Shown here piece after piece: positions 42,428 through 52,075 of a stretch of 64,000 bases of DNA. Origin of the DNA: Sphingobium sp. AP49. GTDB lineage: Bacteria; Pseudomonadota; Alphaproteobacteria; Sphingomonadales; Sphingomonadaceae. The stretch covers positions 2,797,501 to 2,861,500 of the forward strand of contig NZ_CP124576.1 in the NCBI RefSeq assembly GCF_000281715.2. Direction: 5' to 3'. The position numbers were made by a program, and so were the translations under genes. Every line of letters starts with the position of its first letter. Within the stretch, counting starts at the first letter, position 1. The notes under the pieces were generated by a model. That model saw nothing but the letters and a program-made list of their open reading frames with translations. It was not told the DNA's origin and did not search any database.

Positions 42428-42805
42428 ATGCTGCATCATGTTTCGATCGGGACCAATGACATCGCCCGCGCCCGGGCTTTTTACGACCCGCTGATGGCGT
42501 TGCTGGGCTATCGCAGCCTGCGCGAACACCCGCATTCGCTCGACTATGGCGTGACCGATGTTGTTTTCAGCGTGGAAACGCCCGTCGATGGCGCCCCCGC
42601 CAGCCCCGGCAATGGCATCCATATCTGCTTCGTCGCGGCCAACCGGGCGGCTGTCGACGGCTTTCACCGCCTGGCGCTGGAACTGGGTGGCTTGGATGCG
42701 GGCGCGCCGGGCGTGCGTGCCCAATATGACCCGCATTATTATGGTGCCTTCATACGCGACCCCGATGGCAACAAGATCGAGGCCGTTACATTTTCCGCGC
42801 GATAG
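42428..42805 (+). CDS. VOC family protein (glyoxalase/dioxygenase superfamily)
   Basis: This 125-aa protein has two beta-alpha-beta-beta-beta modules: 'LHHVSIGTNDIARARAFY' at the start and 'YYGAFIRDPDGNKIEAVTF' at the end, where His3/4 and the last Glu are candidate metal ligands. The substrate cannot be inferred. AAGGAGG lies before the ATG. Its last 20 bases overlap the convergent GGDEF-EAL gene. Confidence 0.85.
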   Translation: MLHHVSIGTNDIARARAFYDPLMALLGYRSLREHPHSLDYGVTDVVFSVETPVDGAPASPGNGIHICFVAANRAAVDGFHRLALELGGLDAGAPGVRAQYDPHYYGAFIRDPDGNKIEAVTFSAR

Positions 42806-45332
42806 TCGAGGCGTCCGCGATCGGAAACAGCAGTTGCTCGGCCTGGGGACGGCCATAATAATAGCCCTGCCCGACCTGGCAGCCATGGCCCAGCAGCAGC
42901 GCCGCCTGCTCCGCTGTCTCGACCCCTTCCGCCACCACTTCCATGTCGAAGCTGCTGCCCAGTTTCACCACCGCGTCCACGATCGCGGCATCGCCCCGGT
43001 CGTCGGTGATATGACTGACGAAGCTGCGATCGATCTTCAGCACATCGACCGGATATTGCTTGAGATGGCTGAGCGAGGCGAAGCCGGTTCCAAAATCATC
43101 GAGCGCGATCCGCACGCCCGCGCGCGCAAAGCGTTCGAGCGCGCGCCCCACCTGATCCGCGCCACGGCCCAGAAAGACCGTCTCGGTCACTTCGATCTCG
43201 AAATGCCGGGCCGGCACGCCATGTTCGGCTAGCTTCTGCAGGACATGCTCGGCGAAATCACCCTGGGCGAAATCGGCAGCCGAGGCATTGACCGCGACAC
43301 GTCCCGGATCGCGCCCGGCCTGCAGCCAGCGGGCGATGTCGCGCAACACGGCATTCAACATCCGCTCCGTCAGCGCCACCGCCAGCTCGCCATGGTCGAA
43401 GGCCGCCGAAATGGTCGCCGGCGACTGTACGCCCAGACGCCGATGATGCCAGCGCAGCAAGGCCTCATAGCCCAGAATGCGTCCGCTGCGCATGTCGACC
43501 TTGGGTTGATAATAGGGCGTGACCAGATCACGCGCGATCACCTGGCGCGCCATATGGATCATCGAACTGCGCTGTTGCGCCTCGGCCCGCAGTTCCGAAT
43601 GGAACAGCGTCAGTTGGCTGCGGCCGGATGCCTTGGAGGCATAAAGCGCCAGATCCGCCGCCTTGAACAGCTCATTGGCTTCATCGCCATGTTCGCCGAA
43701 TACGGCCCCGCCGATGCTGACGCCCGTCTCCAGCAATTGCCCCGCATAGGCGAAGGGACCGCGCACCGTATCGAGCAAGGCCATACTGCACGCCCGCAGC
43801 GTCGCGCTGTCCATCAGCGACGGCGATATCAACCCAAATTCATCACCCCCCAGGCGCCCCACGATCGCATCGGCAGGCGCCGCGACGGCCAGCCGCTGGG
43901 CAAAGCCGCACAGCAGCGCGTCGCCGGCATCATGGCCCAGCGAGTCATTCACCCGTTTCAGATCGTCGATGTCGAACAGCATCAGCCCGAAGCGGCGACC
44001 ATCGATCCGTGCCTGTTCCGCCATGTCCTCCAGCGCGGCCTGCCACATCGCGCGATTGGGCATGCGCGTCATCGGATCATGGCTGGCCGCCCAGCGTATC
44101 CGTTCTTCCGCGTCGCGCTGTTCGGTGACGTCGAGGAATGTGACGATGACGCGCAATGGGCGCCCGGCATCGGTGCGGGTCGACCATCCCGTGCTGCGAA
44201 TCCAGCGCATCGCCCCCGTATCGGCGCGATAGATGCGCAGCGTCGCCTCGAAATGGGGGGGAAGCGTCTGCGCCGCGACACTGTCCATCATGGCTTTCAG
44301 TTGCGCCCGGTCATCCGGATGCACCAATGCCATCGCCAGTTCGGCGGTCGCAGGATGATCCGGCGTCAGACCAAGCATGGCCCGCAGCTCTGGCGACCAT
44401 CGGCGCTCGCCGGACACCGCATCATAGTCCCAGATGCCAAGCCGGGCGGATTGCACGGCCAGCCGGAAATGCTCCTCGCTCTGGCTGAGCGCCTGCTGCG
44501 CCAGCTTCTGACCATGGATATCCTCCAGCGTGCCGTACCAGCGGACGATCCCGCCCGCGTCATCCCGACGCGCCGCCGCGCGCGCGCGCATCCAGCGATA
44601 ATCCCCGTCCCGCAGACGGATGCGATAATCGATGTCCACCGGTTCGCCCGATTGCAATCGATCGGCCCATAATGTCAGCGTACGCTCTACGTCATCGGGG
44701 TGAAGCGCCTCCAGCCATCCCGCCCCCATCGCCTGCGTAGCCGACATGCCGGTCAGATCCTGCCAGCGCGGCCCGACCTCCTCGATCCGGCCATCGGGCG
44801 TCGCCGTCCAGGGCACCTGGGGACTGAGCGCCACCGACCAGCGATAATGTTCGCGTGATTCAGCCAGAGCATGCGCCAGCCCATGGGCCTCCGCGCCTCT
44901 TTGATCCGATATCTCCTCGACCGTCCCATACCAGCGCAGACGCGCGCCCGGCATCGTTAATCCCACAAGCCTGATGATGCACCAGCGCGCCTGACCATCG
45001 GCACAGCGCAAGCGCAACGTCAGGGGATCGGGACGGGTGGACCGGGTGGCCGCCCGCAACAAGAGACGCCGGTCGCCCGCATCGAATGCGCGCAGCCAGC
45101 CATAGCCATGCGGGTCCGAGTCGCGGATGCAGCCCGCCAGGCCTGGCTTCATCTCGCGCGAGAGCACCCGGCCACGATGGTCTGCGACCCAACGCATCAA
45201 TGCCGGTGAAACCTGGTTAAAAATGGCGCAGAATAAGGGATCGTTACGAGGCAATAATGACGCATCGTCCTGAACATCCGCGTTCAGGCCCGGCAATCGA
45301 TCGACAAATCGACGATCAGCAAAGCGGTCCAT
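42786..45332 (-). CDS. PAS-PAS-PAS GGDEF-EAL protein (cyclic-di-GMP turnover)
   Basis: This 848-aa cytosolic protein has three PAS/PAC units in about residues 20-415, a GGDEF domain (about 420-580) and an EAL domain (about 595-840). The GGDEF active site 'RLGGDEF' is intact but there is no RxxD inhibitory site five residues before it. The EAL domain keeps 'YEALLRW', 'EVTETVFL', 'DDFGTGFASL' and 'EGVET', so phosphodiesterase activity is likely. There is no membrane segment. It probably converts a redox or small-molecule signal into a cyclic-di-GMP level, and EPS production downstream in the window is a plausible output (inference). Confidence 0.92.
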   Translation of the reverse strand: MDRFADRRFVDRLPGLNADVQDDASLLPRNDPLFCAIFNQVSPALMRWVADHRGRVLSREMKPGLAGCIRDSDPHGYGWLRAFDAGDRRLLLRAATRSTRPDPLTLRLRCADGQARWCIIRLVGLTMPGARLRWYGTVEEISDQRGAEAHGLAHALAESREHYRWSVALSPQVPWTATPDGRIEEVGPRWQDLTGMSATQAMGAGWLEALHPDDVERTLTLWADRLQSGEPVDIDYRIRLRDGDYRWMRARAAARRDDAGGIVRWYGTLEDIHGQKLAQQALSQSEEHFRLAVQSARLGIWDYDAVSGERRWSPELRAMLGLTPDHPATAELAMALVHPDDRAQLKAMMDSVAAQTLPPHFEATLRIYRADTGAMRWIRSTGWSTRTDAGRPLRVIVTFLDVTEQRDAEERIRWAASHDPMTRMPNRAMWQAALEDMAEQARIDGRRFGLMLFDIDDLKRVNDSLGHDAGDALLCGFAQRLAVAAPADAIVGRLGGDEFGLISPSLMDSATLRACSMALLDTVRGPFAYAGQLLETGVSIGGAVFGEHGDEANELFKAADLALYASKASGRSQLTLFHSELRAEAQQRSSMIHMARQVIARDLVTPYYQPKVDMRSGRILGYEALLRWHHRRLGVQSPATISAAFDHGELAVALTERMLNAVLRDIARWLQAGRDPGRVAVNASAADFAQGDFAEHVLQKLAEHGVPARHFEIEVTETVFLGRGADQVGRALERFARAGVRIALDDFGTGFASLSHLKQYPVDVLKIDRSFVSHITDDRGDAAIVDAVVKLGSSFDMEVVAEGVETAEQAALLLGHGCQVGQGYYYGRPQAEQLLFPIADASTIARKM

Positions 45333-45467
45333 AGCCTGCCCCGGATCGTGCCAGCTTTATCTCACCCATGCCGCATCATAGGCGAAAAGGGTAAACAAGC
45401 CTGCATAAACAAGATGCAGCCCGTCGCAATTCGGTTGCGGAATGCCGGTAGAAACGGCCGCAGCGCG

Positions 45468-46286
45468 TTAACGGCGCAATATCGCCGCCAGTTCGACGGG
45501 CAAGGGCGGCTCATCGCGGGGGATCACCACCCGGATCGCCCGTGCCTGCTCTTCCGGGTCGAAACGGACCCAGCCTGCGCGACTGAGCTTTTCCAGCGGA
45601 CGATAGCGGATCTTATATTGCATCCGCTGCGAACCATCGACCCAATAGCCCAGATAGACATAGGGCAGGCCGGCGCGGGCAGCCCGGTCGATATGGTCCA
45701 TGATGATATAGTTGCCAAGGCCAGGGCGCGTTTCGGATTCGGTATCGAAGAAACTGTAGATCATCGACAGACCATCGGCCTGACGATCGGTCAGGCAGGC
45801 GCCAACCAACTTGCCGACGCGGCCATCAACCCCGGGTTCGCGATATTCCACGACATGGCTGTCGACCGGGGTCTGTTCGACCATGTCGGCAAAATCCATC
45901 TCGTCCATCTCGGTCATGCCGCCGCCGGGATGACGCGCGCTCAGATAACGCTGCAACAGCGCAAACTGCTCCTCAGTGGACCAGGGCTTGCACGCCGTGA
46001 CCACCAGATCGCTGTTCCGCCGCATCAGCTTGCGCTGGGTCGCGTTCGGCTTGAATTCCTGGGCGACGACGCGGACCGAAACACAGGCCGAGCAATCGGC
46101 GCAGCTCGGCCGGTAGGCGACATTCTGGCTGCGGCGAAAACCGATGCGGCCCAGCGCATCGTTGAGTTCCGACGCATTGTCGCCATTGAGTTCGGTAAAG
46201 ACTTTCCGCTCGCTCTTCCCCGGCAGATAAGGGCAAGGCGATGGGTTCGTCACGAAGAAGCGCGGAAAGCGAAATGGTGCGCTCAT
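45468..46286 (-). CDS. bpt: Aspartate/glutamate leucyltransferase (bacterial protein transferase)
   Basis: This 272-aa enzyme transfers leucine from Leu-tRNA to N-terminal Asp or Glu and marks proteins for ClpAP/ClpS degradation (N-end rule). The N-terminal ATE domain has 'PCPYLPG' (Cys18) and '[16 protein letters not shown]' with Cys62, Cys65 and Cys68. The C-terminal GNAT-like part has '[25 protein letters not shown]' in family form. It is followed, on the same strand, by the threonine ammonia-lyase gene upstream with a 125-bp gap. Confidence 0.92.
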   Translation of the reverse strand: MSAPFRFPRFFVTNPSPCPYLPGKSERKVFTELNGDNASELNDALGRIGFRRSQNVAYRPSCADCSACVSVRVVAQEFKPNATQRKLMRRNSDLVVTACKPWSTEEQFALLQRYLSARHPGGGMTEMDEMDFADMVEQTPVDSHVVEYREPGVDGRVGKLVGACLTDRQADGLSMIYSFFDTESETRPGLGNYIIMDHIDRAARAGLPYVYLGYWVDGSQRMQYKIRYRPLEKLSRAGWVRFDPEEQARAIRVVIPRDEPPLPVELAAILRR

Positions 46287-46411
46287 GCTCCAGACTCCCC
46301 CTCGACGCTGCTTGATGGACGATTCATGGGCAGACTATGCCGTCCACGCCCTGCCATGAAAAGTCCATTTACCACGAAAATTTTACCGGTGGTTAAGCAT
46401 GCCGGGGCGCA

Positions 46412-47659
46412 TCAGGCGACCTCGATAGGGGCCACCTCATATCCTGCCTCACCCAAGGCCGTGATCAAGCGCTGGAGATGAGCGCCGTCGCGTGTCTCGC
46501 ACTCGACATCAAGGCTGAGGCCCTTGGCCGGCAGGTTGGTGAAGATGCGCTGGTGCGACAATTCCAGAATATTCACCGCTTCCTGATCGAAGATGCGCGC
46601 GACGTGGAACAGTGCCCCGGGGCGATCCTGCAGGATGATCCGCAAGCGCGCCAGACGGCCCGAACGGGCCAGATCGCGCAGCAGCACATTCGCCAGCAGG
46701 CGCGTGTCGATGTTGCCGCCGGTCAGGATCAGGCCGACATTGCGGCCGACAAACTGCTCACGATATGTCAGCAGCGCAGCCAAGCCAGCCGCCCCCGCGC
46801 CCTCCACCACGGTCTTCTCGATCTGGAGGAGCAGACTGACCGCTTCTTCCAGGCGCCGTTCGGTGACCAGCAGGATATCGTCCGCCAGACGTTCGACGAA
46901 CCGGCGGGTCAGTTCGCCCGGCTGCTTGACGGCGATCCCCTCCGCCAGCGTGTCACCGTCGCACGCAAGGTCCGCCCCCTTGATGAAATCATACATGGAC
47001 GGGTAGAGTTCGGCCTGCACCCCGACCAGCCTGATGTCAGGCTTCATCGCCCTCGCGGCCGTGCCGATCCCCGAAAAGAGGCCACCACCACCGATCGGCA
47101 CGATGAGGGTATCGATTTCTGGCGCATCTTCCAGCATTTCAAGGCCGACCGTGCCCTGGCCGGCAATGATATCGGGTTCATCGAAGGGATGAACGAAGGT
47201 GAGCCCCTGTTCGGCTTCCAGCTTGCGGGCATGGGCATAGGCGTCATCGAATTTCTCGCCGAACTGAACGACGGTCGCGCCATGGCCCTGGGTCTGGGTG
47301 ACTTTCACCGTCGGCGTCGTGGTCGGCATGACGATGGTAACGGGCACGCCAAGGCGCTTGCCATGATAGGCAAGGCCCTGCGCATGGTTGCCGGCCGAAG
47401 CGCCGATCACGCCCTTGGCCTTGGCGGCGTCATCAAGTTGCAGCAGACGATTGAGCGCGCCGCGTTCCTTGTAGGCCGCCGTGAACTGGAGATTTTCAAA
47501 CTTCAAGAAGACGTTGCAGCCAAGCATTCGCGAGAAGGTCTGGCTAATGAGCGTCGGCGTCTTGACGATCGACCCGGAAATGCGAGTCCGGGCTGCGAGG
47601 ATGTCATCGACGGAAACGGGCAGCGGCAACGCGCCCTCGATCTTGCTCAGCGTGTTCAT
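46412..47659 (-). CDS. ilvA: Threonine ammonia-lyase with ACT-like domain
   Basis: This 415-aa PLP enzyme deaminates threonine to 2-oxobutyrate. The PLP Lys64 is in 'AAYKERGALN', and the phosphate-binding Gly cluster 'GGGGLFSG' lies near residue 190. Residues 335-415 form an ACT-like domain ('LRIILQDRPGALFHVARIF') as in the shorter biosynthetic/TdcB-like forms. Length suits the 400-aa class, so both a catabolic role and an isoleucine-biosynthesis role are possible. The gene is divergent from the beta-hydroxyacid dehydrogenase. Confidence 0.9.
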   Translation of the reverse strand: MNTLSKIEGALPLPVSVDDILAARTRISGSIVKTPTLISQTFSRMLGCNVFLKFENLQFTAAYKERGALNRLLQLDDAAKAKGVIGASAGNHAQGLAYHGKRLGVPVTIVMPTTTPTVKVTQTQGHGATVVQFGEKFDDAYAHARKLEAEQGLTFVHPFDEPDIIAGQGTVGLEMLEDAPEIDTLIVPIGGGGLFSGIGTAARAMKPDIRLVGVQAELYPSMYDFIKGADLACDGDTLAEGIAVKQPGELTRRFVERLADDILLVTERRLEEAVSLLLQIEKTVVEGAGAAGLAALLTYREQFVGRNVGLILTGGNIDTRLLANVLLRDLARSGRLARLRIILQDRPGALFHVARIFDQEAVNILELSHQRIFTNLPAKGLSLDVECETRDGAHLQRLITALGEAGYEVAPIEVA

Positions 47660-47756
47660 GGCGCAGGCCCCTAACGCAAAATTGCCGGTGAAGAAACTGG
47701 CACTTGCCGAAAACTGGCCCTATGGCTTGGCTGCACGCACGAAATGTACGAGGCTT

Positions 47757-48626
47757 ATGGCTAATATCGCGTTTATCGGCCTGGGGGTCATGGGTGGCCC
47801 GATCGCGGGACATCTGGCCAAGGCGGGGCATCACCTGACCGTCTATAATCGATCGATCGGCAAGGCGAAGCGCTGGGCCGAGGCCTATGGCGGCGAGGTC
47901 GCGATCAGCCCGGCCAAGGCGGCCGAGGAGGCGGAGATCGTCATCAGTTGCGTCGGCACCGACGATGACCTCAGCCAGGTCACGATGGGCCGTGACGGCG
48001 CGTTCCGCACGATGAAGCCGGGCGGCCTGTTCATCGACCATACGACGGTGTCGGCGCGGATCGCGCGGCAATTGTTCGTCGAGGGCGAGAGCCTGGGCCT
48101 GCACTGCGTCGATGCGCCGGTGTCGGGCGGGCAGGCAGGCGCCGAAAATGGCCGGCTGTCGATCATGTGCGGCGGCTCCGCCCCGGCGGTGGCGGCGGCG
48201 ACGATCGTGATGCAGGCCTATGCCGCGCGCATCGTCCATGTCGGCAGTGCGGGCGCGGGGCAGACCACCAAGATGGTGAACCAGATCTGCATCGGCGGCG
48301 TTCTGCAGGGCCTGGCCGAGGCGATGCGCTTTGCCCAGGCAGCCGAACTGGACCTGGACAAGGTGTTCGAGGCGATTTCCGGGGGCGCGGCGCAAAGCTG
48401 GCAGATGGACAATAGATGGAAGACGATGGCGCAGGACAGTTTCGATTTCGGATTTGCCGTGGACTGGATGCGCAAGGATCTGGGGCTGGCGCTGGAGGAA
48501 GCACGGGCCAATGGCGCGACCCTGCCGATGACCGCGATGGTCGATCAATTCTACGCCGACGTGCAGGCGATGGGCGGCAATCGGCAGGATACCAGCGCGC
48601 TGGTGCGTCGGATCACCCGCGCATGA
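47757..48626 (+). CDS. NAD(P)-dependent beta-hydroxyacid dehydrogenase (3-hydroxyisobutyrate dehydrogenase family)
   Basis: This 289-aa protein has the dinucleotide motif 'FIGLGVMGGPIAGHL', the substrate loop 'VDAPVSGGQAGA' and the catalytic Lys in 'GQTTKMVNQ'. These define the family that includes 3-hydroxyisobutyrate, tartronate-semialdehyde and 2-(hydroxymethyl)glutarate dehydrogenases. The exact substrate is not decided. The frame upstream is the shadow of the lyase promoter, so ATG 47757 is the likely start. Its stop overlaps the amidohydrolase start (ATGA). Confidence 0.88.
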   Translation: MANIAFIGLGVMGGPIAGHLAKAGHHLTVYNRSIGKAKRWAEAYGGEVAISPAKAAEEAEIVISCVGTDDDLSQVTMGRDGAFRTMKPGGLFIDHTTVSARIARQLFVEGESLGLHCVDAPVSGGQAGAENGRLSIMCGGSAPAVAAATIVMQAYAARIVHVGSAGAGQTTKMVNQICIGGVLQGLAEAMRFAQAAELDLDKVFEAISGGAAQSWQMDNRWKTMAQDSFDFGFAVDWMRKDLGLALEEARANGATLPMTAMVDQFYADVQAMGGNRQDTSALVRRITRA

Positions 48627-50323
48627 GGAAGATGATGTTGGCGGCGATCGCCGCAATCGCCCTGCCCTTCCCTGCTTATGCGTCCGGCGTGATCGACAAT
48701 GTGAACGGCATCGCGGTCGATCCCAATGGCAAGATCGTGCATTTCGGTGCGCTGATGATCGACGATGAGGGCAAGGTCGAGAAGCTGGTCCAGGGCCGCT
48801 ATCAGGAGCCTGAGTACAAGCCCAAGAAGCCCAAGCGCGGCCAACCCTGGCCCGAGCGCCCCAAGGGGCCGAGCTTCAAGCTGGACGCGGGCGGCAAGAC
48901 GCTGATCCCTGGCCTGATCGATGCCCATGGCCATGTCATGGGGCTGGGCCTGTCGCTGGTCACGCTGGACCTGTCCGACACCAAATCGCTGGCCGAGGCG
49001 CAGGCGAAGATCCGGGCCTATGCACAGGACAATCCCGGCCGCAAATGGATTGTCGGCACCGGCTGGAACCAGGAGATATGGGGCCTGGGCCGGTTCCCGA
49101 CGGCGGCCGAACTGGACGCGGCCGTGGGCGACATCCCGGTCTGGCTGGAACGGGTAGACGGCCATGCCGGCTGGGCCAACAGCGCGGCGATCCGCGCAGC
49201 GGGCGTCAGCGCGACAACCAAGGCGCCGGCCGGCGGCCGGATCGAGATGGCGGCGGGCAAGCCGGCCGGCGTGTTCGTCGACAAGGCGATGGACCTGATC
49301 CAGAAGGTCGTGCCCGCCCCTGCCCCCAAGGACCGCGACAGCGCGCTGGAAAAGGCGCAGCGGGCGCTCCTTGCGGTGGGGATCACGGGCATTGCCGACA
49401 TGGGCACCAGCATCGAGGATTGGCAGGCATTCCGTCGATCGGCCGATCGTGGCGCGCTGCGCGTGCGGATCATGTCCTATGCCTATGGCCTCGATAATAT
49501 GGTGCTGATCGCTGGGCCGGAACCGACGCCCTGGCTGTATGACGACCATTTGCGCATGGGCGGGGTCAAGCTGATCCTGGATGGCGCGCTGGGATCGCGC
49601 GGGGCCTGGCTGAAGGCCGATTATAGCGATGCGCCGGGCCAGCGCGGCCTGCCGATGATCCCGTCGACCCAGTTGCGCAACATCATGAGCCGCGCGGCGA
49701 TGGACAATTTCCAGGTCGCGGTCCACGCGATCGGTGATGCGGCCAATGGCGAGATACTCGATGCCATCCAGGAAATGGCGGACACCTACAAGGGTGATCG
49801 GCGCTGGCGCGTCGAACATGCCCAGATCATCGACCCGGCCGACCTGCCGCACTTTGCCAGGTTCGGCACGATCGCGTCGATGCAGCCGGTGCATGAGACG
49901 TCGGACTGGCGCATGGCGACGGCGCGGCTGGGCGAGGCACGGCTGAAGGGCGCCTATGCCTGGAAGGCGATGCTCGACAATCATGTGCCGCTGGCCTTCG
50001 GTTCCGACGTGCCGGTCGAAAGCCCCAATCCCTTCCCCGGCATCGCCGCCGCCATGTCCCGCGAGGACGGCAAAGGCGAACCGGCCGGCGGCTGGATGCC
50101 CGAACAACGGGTCAGCTTCGAGGCGGCGCTGGACGGCTTTACCCGGCAGGCGGCCTATGCCGGCTTTGCCGAGAAGAAGTTCGGCAGCCTGGTGCCCGGG
50201 CAGCGGGCGGACTTCCTGCTGATCGACCGCAATATCGAGACGGCCAGCCCGACGGATATTCGGGGCACGCAGGTGCTGGAAACCTGGATCGGCGGCAAGC
50301 GGGTTTATGTGAAGGGGCAATAG
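48623..50323 (+). CDS. Exported amidohydrolase family protein (YtcJ-like)
   Basis: This 566-aa protein starts at ATG 48623 with a signal peptide ('MLAAIAAIALPFPAYA'). The YtcJ/LAF3-like amidohydrolase has metal ligands 'DAHGHVM' (two His), 'VHAIGDAAN' and 'HAQIIDP', and 'GSDVPVESPNPF' with the last Asp. It should hydrolyse a C-N bond of an unknown periplasmic substrate. It is co-translated with the dehydrogenase gene, although one product is cytosolic and this one exported. A bidirectional hairpin overlaps its stop codon. Confidence 0.86.
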   Translation: MRKMMLAAIAAIALPFPAYASGVIDNVNGIAVDPNGKIVHFGALMIDDEGKVEKLVQGRYQEPEYKPKKPKRGQPWPERPKGPSFKLDAGGKTLIPGLIDAHGHVMGLGLSLVTLDLSDTKSLAEAQAKIRAYAQDNPGRKWIVGTGWNQEIWGLGRFPTAAELDAAVGDIPVWLERVDGHAGWANSAAIRAAGVSATTKAPAGGRIEMAAGKPAGVFVDKAMDLIQKVVPAPAPKDRDSALEKAQRALLAVGITGIADMGTSIEDWQAFRRSADRGALRVRIMSYAYGLDNMVLIAGPEPTPWLYDDHLRMGGVKLILDGALGSRGAWLKADYSDAPGQRGLPMIPSTQLRNIMSRAAMDNFQVAVHAIGDAANGEILDAIQEMADTYKGDRRWRVEHAQIIDPADLPHFARFGTIASMQPVHETSDWRMATARLGEARLKGAYAWKAMLDNHVPLAFGSDVPVESPNPFPGIAAAMSREDGKGEPAGGWMPEQRVSFEAALDGFTRQAAYAGFAEKKFGSLVPGQRADFLLIDRNIETASPTDIRGTQVLETWIGGKRVYVKGQ

Positions 50324-50330
50324 CCCCTTC
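50311..50330. terminator. Bidirectional hairpin overlapping the amidohydrolase stop
   Basis: GAAGGGGC-AATA-GCCCCTTC is a perfect 8-bp stem with a 4-base loop that includes the TAG stop at 50321-50323 and ends three bases before the convergent membrane-protein gene ends. Confidence 0.65.
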
Positions 50331-50332
50331 GC

Positions 50333-52075
50333 TTACATCGCGTTGTCGGCGGCGTTCATAGCGTCGTCGATCGTCTCAGGCAGCGGCGGCTGGACCGGTC
50401 GATCGCAACCGGCCAGCTTCATATGGGCGCGCAGCGTGTCCATGCGCCCGAGGTTCCAGCGCGCCAGCGGCACGCCAAGCGGGCGGAATTCGGCGCGGTC
50501 GAACAGCTCGACGACATAGGTCTTGCACAGTTCATCCACCTGATCGAGCGTCAGCATGCCAAGGTTCATGACCATCGGCTTGCCCGGCACGCCGTTGCGG
50601 CCGCGCACCAGATCGGTGACGTAGAGGCCGCCGCGCGGATCGACCAGCACGACGTCCGCGCGCGAGGCGTCGATCATCCGGTGGCTGGCCGCATAGGGTT
50701 CGACGAATACATGGGTGCGCCAGACCAGGAAGGCGGCGGTCAGCAGCGTCACCGCAAAGCCGATAAAGATCGGCCGCATCGCGCCCTGCGGCCGGAAACG
50801 CGCCCAGCCAAGGCCGCCGAGCAGGCAGAAGGGACCGATAAAGCCATGGGCATAGCGGAAGCCCCAGCCATAGCCCTGCGCCAGCGCGAGCAGGCAGCCT
50901 GCGAGGCAGCCCAGCGCCAGCGGCAGCGCGATCTCGCGGCCGCGGATCGCATCGCGCCAGCGCATCGCGAATACGCCCAGCCCTGCGAGCGGCACCATCA
51001 GGATGTTGTTCCAGGCGGCATAGCGGCTGAGATTGACCAGCGGCTGCCAGCGATCGCCCAGGCGCTGGAACAGGCTGCCGACCTTGTCGGCGACGCCGGC
51101 GGACGGGCGCACGTCGGTCGGCGCGCCCAAAGCATGGAGCAGGAAGCCGGGCCAGATCTTGGCCCAGAGGATGACGATCGCGACCAGGGTCAACGCGTGG
51201 AAGGCGGCCACGGTCCAGCGCCGCGCCAGCAGCATCCAGAGGATGAAGGGAGCGATGAAGATGGGCGGAAAATGCCATTGATGCAGGCCCGCCGCGATCA
51301 GCGCAACCACGCCGGCCGACAGATGCCCCGCAATGCCGCCGCGCAGCACCAGCGCCAGCCAGACCATGTTGAGCGCGAAATGGCCGGTCATGGCATAGGG
51401 GGTCATCGCCGTGACCCAGAGCTGGGCCGAGGATAGCCCCAGCAGCATCGTTACCCAGACGGCATCGGGCCGGTCGGGGAAGAGATGCAGCGCCACCCGC
51501 CACAGGGCGAAGAGGCCGAGCACCAGCAGCGCGGGGCCGGCCAGATTGGGGTCGCCCATTTGCCAGAACAAGGCCTGGATCGCGCTGTTCACCGGCAGAT
51601 AGGCGGCGGTCCAATAGTCGGCGGCGCCAAAGGGCGAGAAGAATTCGGGCATGATCGCCCGGCGATAGGGTTCCCATTCGACCGGGATCGGCCGGGCGAA
51701 CAAGCCTTCGCGCATATAGGCGGCGGCAAAGCGCGCGACCTCTTCATCGCGGGAGACCGAATAATCCTGGAACAGCGCATAATGGCCGGCCCAGGCGGCG
51801 AGCCCCAGAAAAACGATGATCGGCACGATGATGCGCGCGCGCGGTTGCGGCAGGCGAAAGCCCATCCCCTCGGCAAAGGGCGCGGCCAGCGCCAGCAGGA
51901 ACAGGCCGATCATCAGCGCCGGGAAATCCTGGTCCAGGAACAGGATGACGGCGAGGCTGACACCCTGGCGCCAGGTCACGTGCCACAGGAAGGTCGCGCC
52001 GAGCCACAGGGCGAGGCCGATCGCCCCGGCGAGGAACAGGCGCCGCGCGCTGACGAAGGGCATTCCCTTCGGCAT
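50333..52075 (-). CDS. Polytopic membrane protein, GT-C-like, at the end of the exopolysaccharide operon
   Basis: This 580-aa protein has about twelve hydrophobic helices. A loop after the third helix contains 'DYSVSRDEEVARFAA' and, later, 'PVNSAIQALFW', where an acidic loop-1 residue is typical of GT-C transferases. A soluble C-terminal part of about 110 residues ('ASRADVVLVDPRGGLYV', 'LCKTYVVELFDRAEF') follows. It is not recognisable as a named family. Its start codon overlaps the FkbM stop by one base. A role in adding a sugar to the exported glycan is a possible reading. Confidence 0.7.
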   Translation of the reverse strand: MPKGMPFVSARRLFLAGAIGLALWLGATFLWHVTWRQGVSLAVILFLDQDFPALMIGLFLLALAAPFAEGMGFRLPQPRARIIVPIIVFLGLAAWAGHYALFQDYSVSRDEEVARFAAAYMREGLFARPIPVEWEPYRRAIMPEFFSPFGAADYWTAAYLPVNSAIQALFWQMGDPNLAGPALLVLGLFALWRVALHLFPDRPDAVWVTMLLGLSSAQLWVTAMTPYAMTGHFALNMVWLALVLRGGIAGHLSAGVVALIAAGLHQWHFPPIFIAPFILWMLLARRWTVAAFHALTLVAIVILWAKIWPGFLLHALGAPTDVRPSAGVADKVGSLFQRLGDRWQPLVNLSRYAAWNNILMVPLAGLGVFAMRWRDAIRGREIALPLALGCLAGCLLALAQGYGWGFRYAHGFIGPFCLLGGLGWARFRPQGAMRPIFIGFAVTLLTAAFLVWRTHVFVEPYAASHRMIDASRADVVLVDPRGGLYVTDLVRGRNGVPGKPMVMNLGMLTLDQVDELCKTYVVELFDRAEFRPLGVPLARWNLGRMDTLRAHMKLAGCDRPVQPPLPETIDDAMNAADNAM

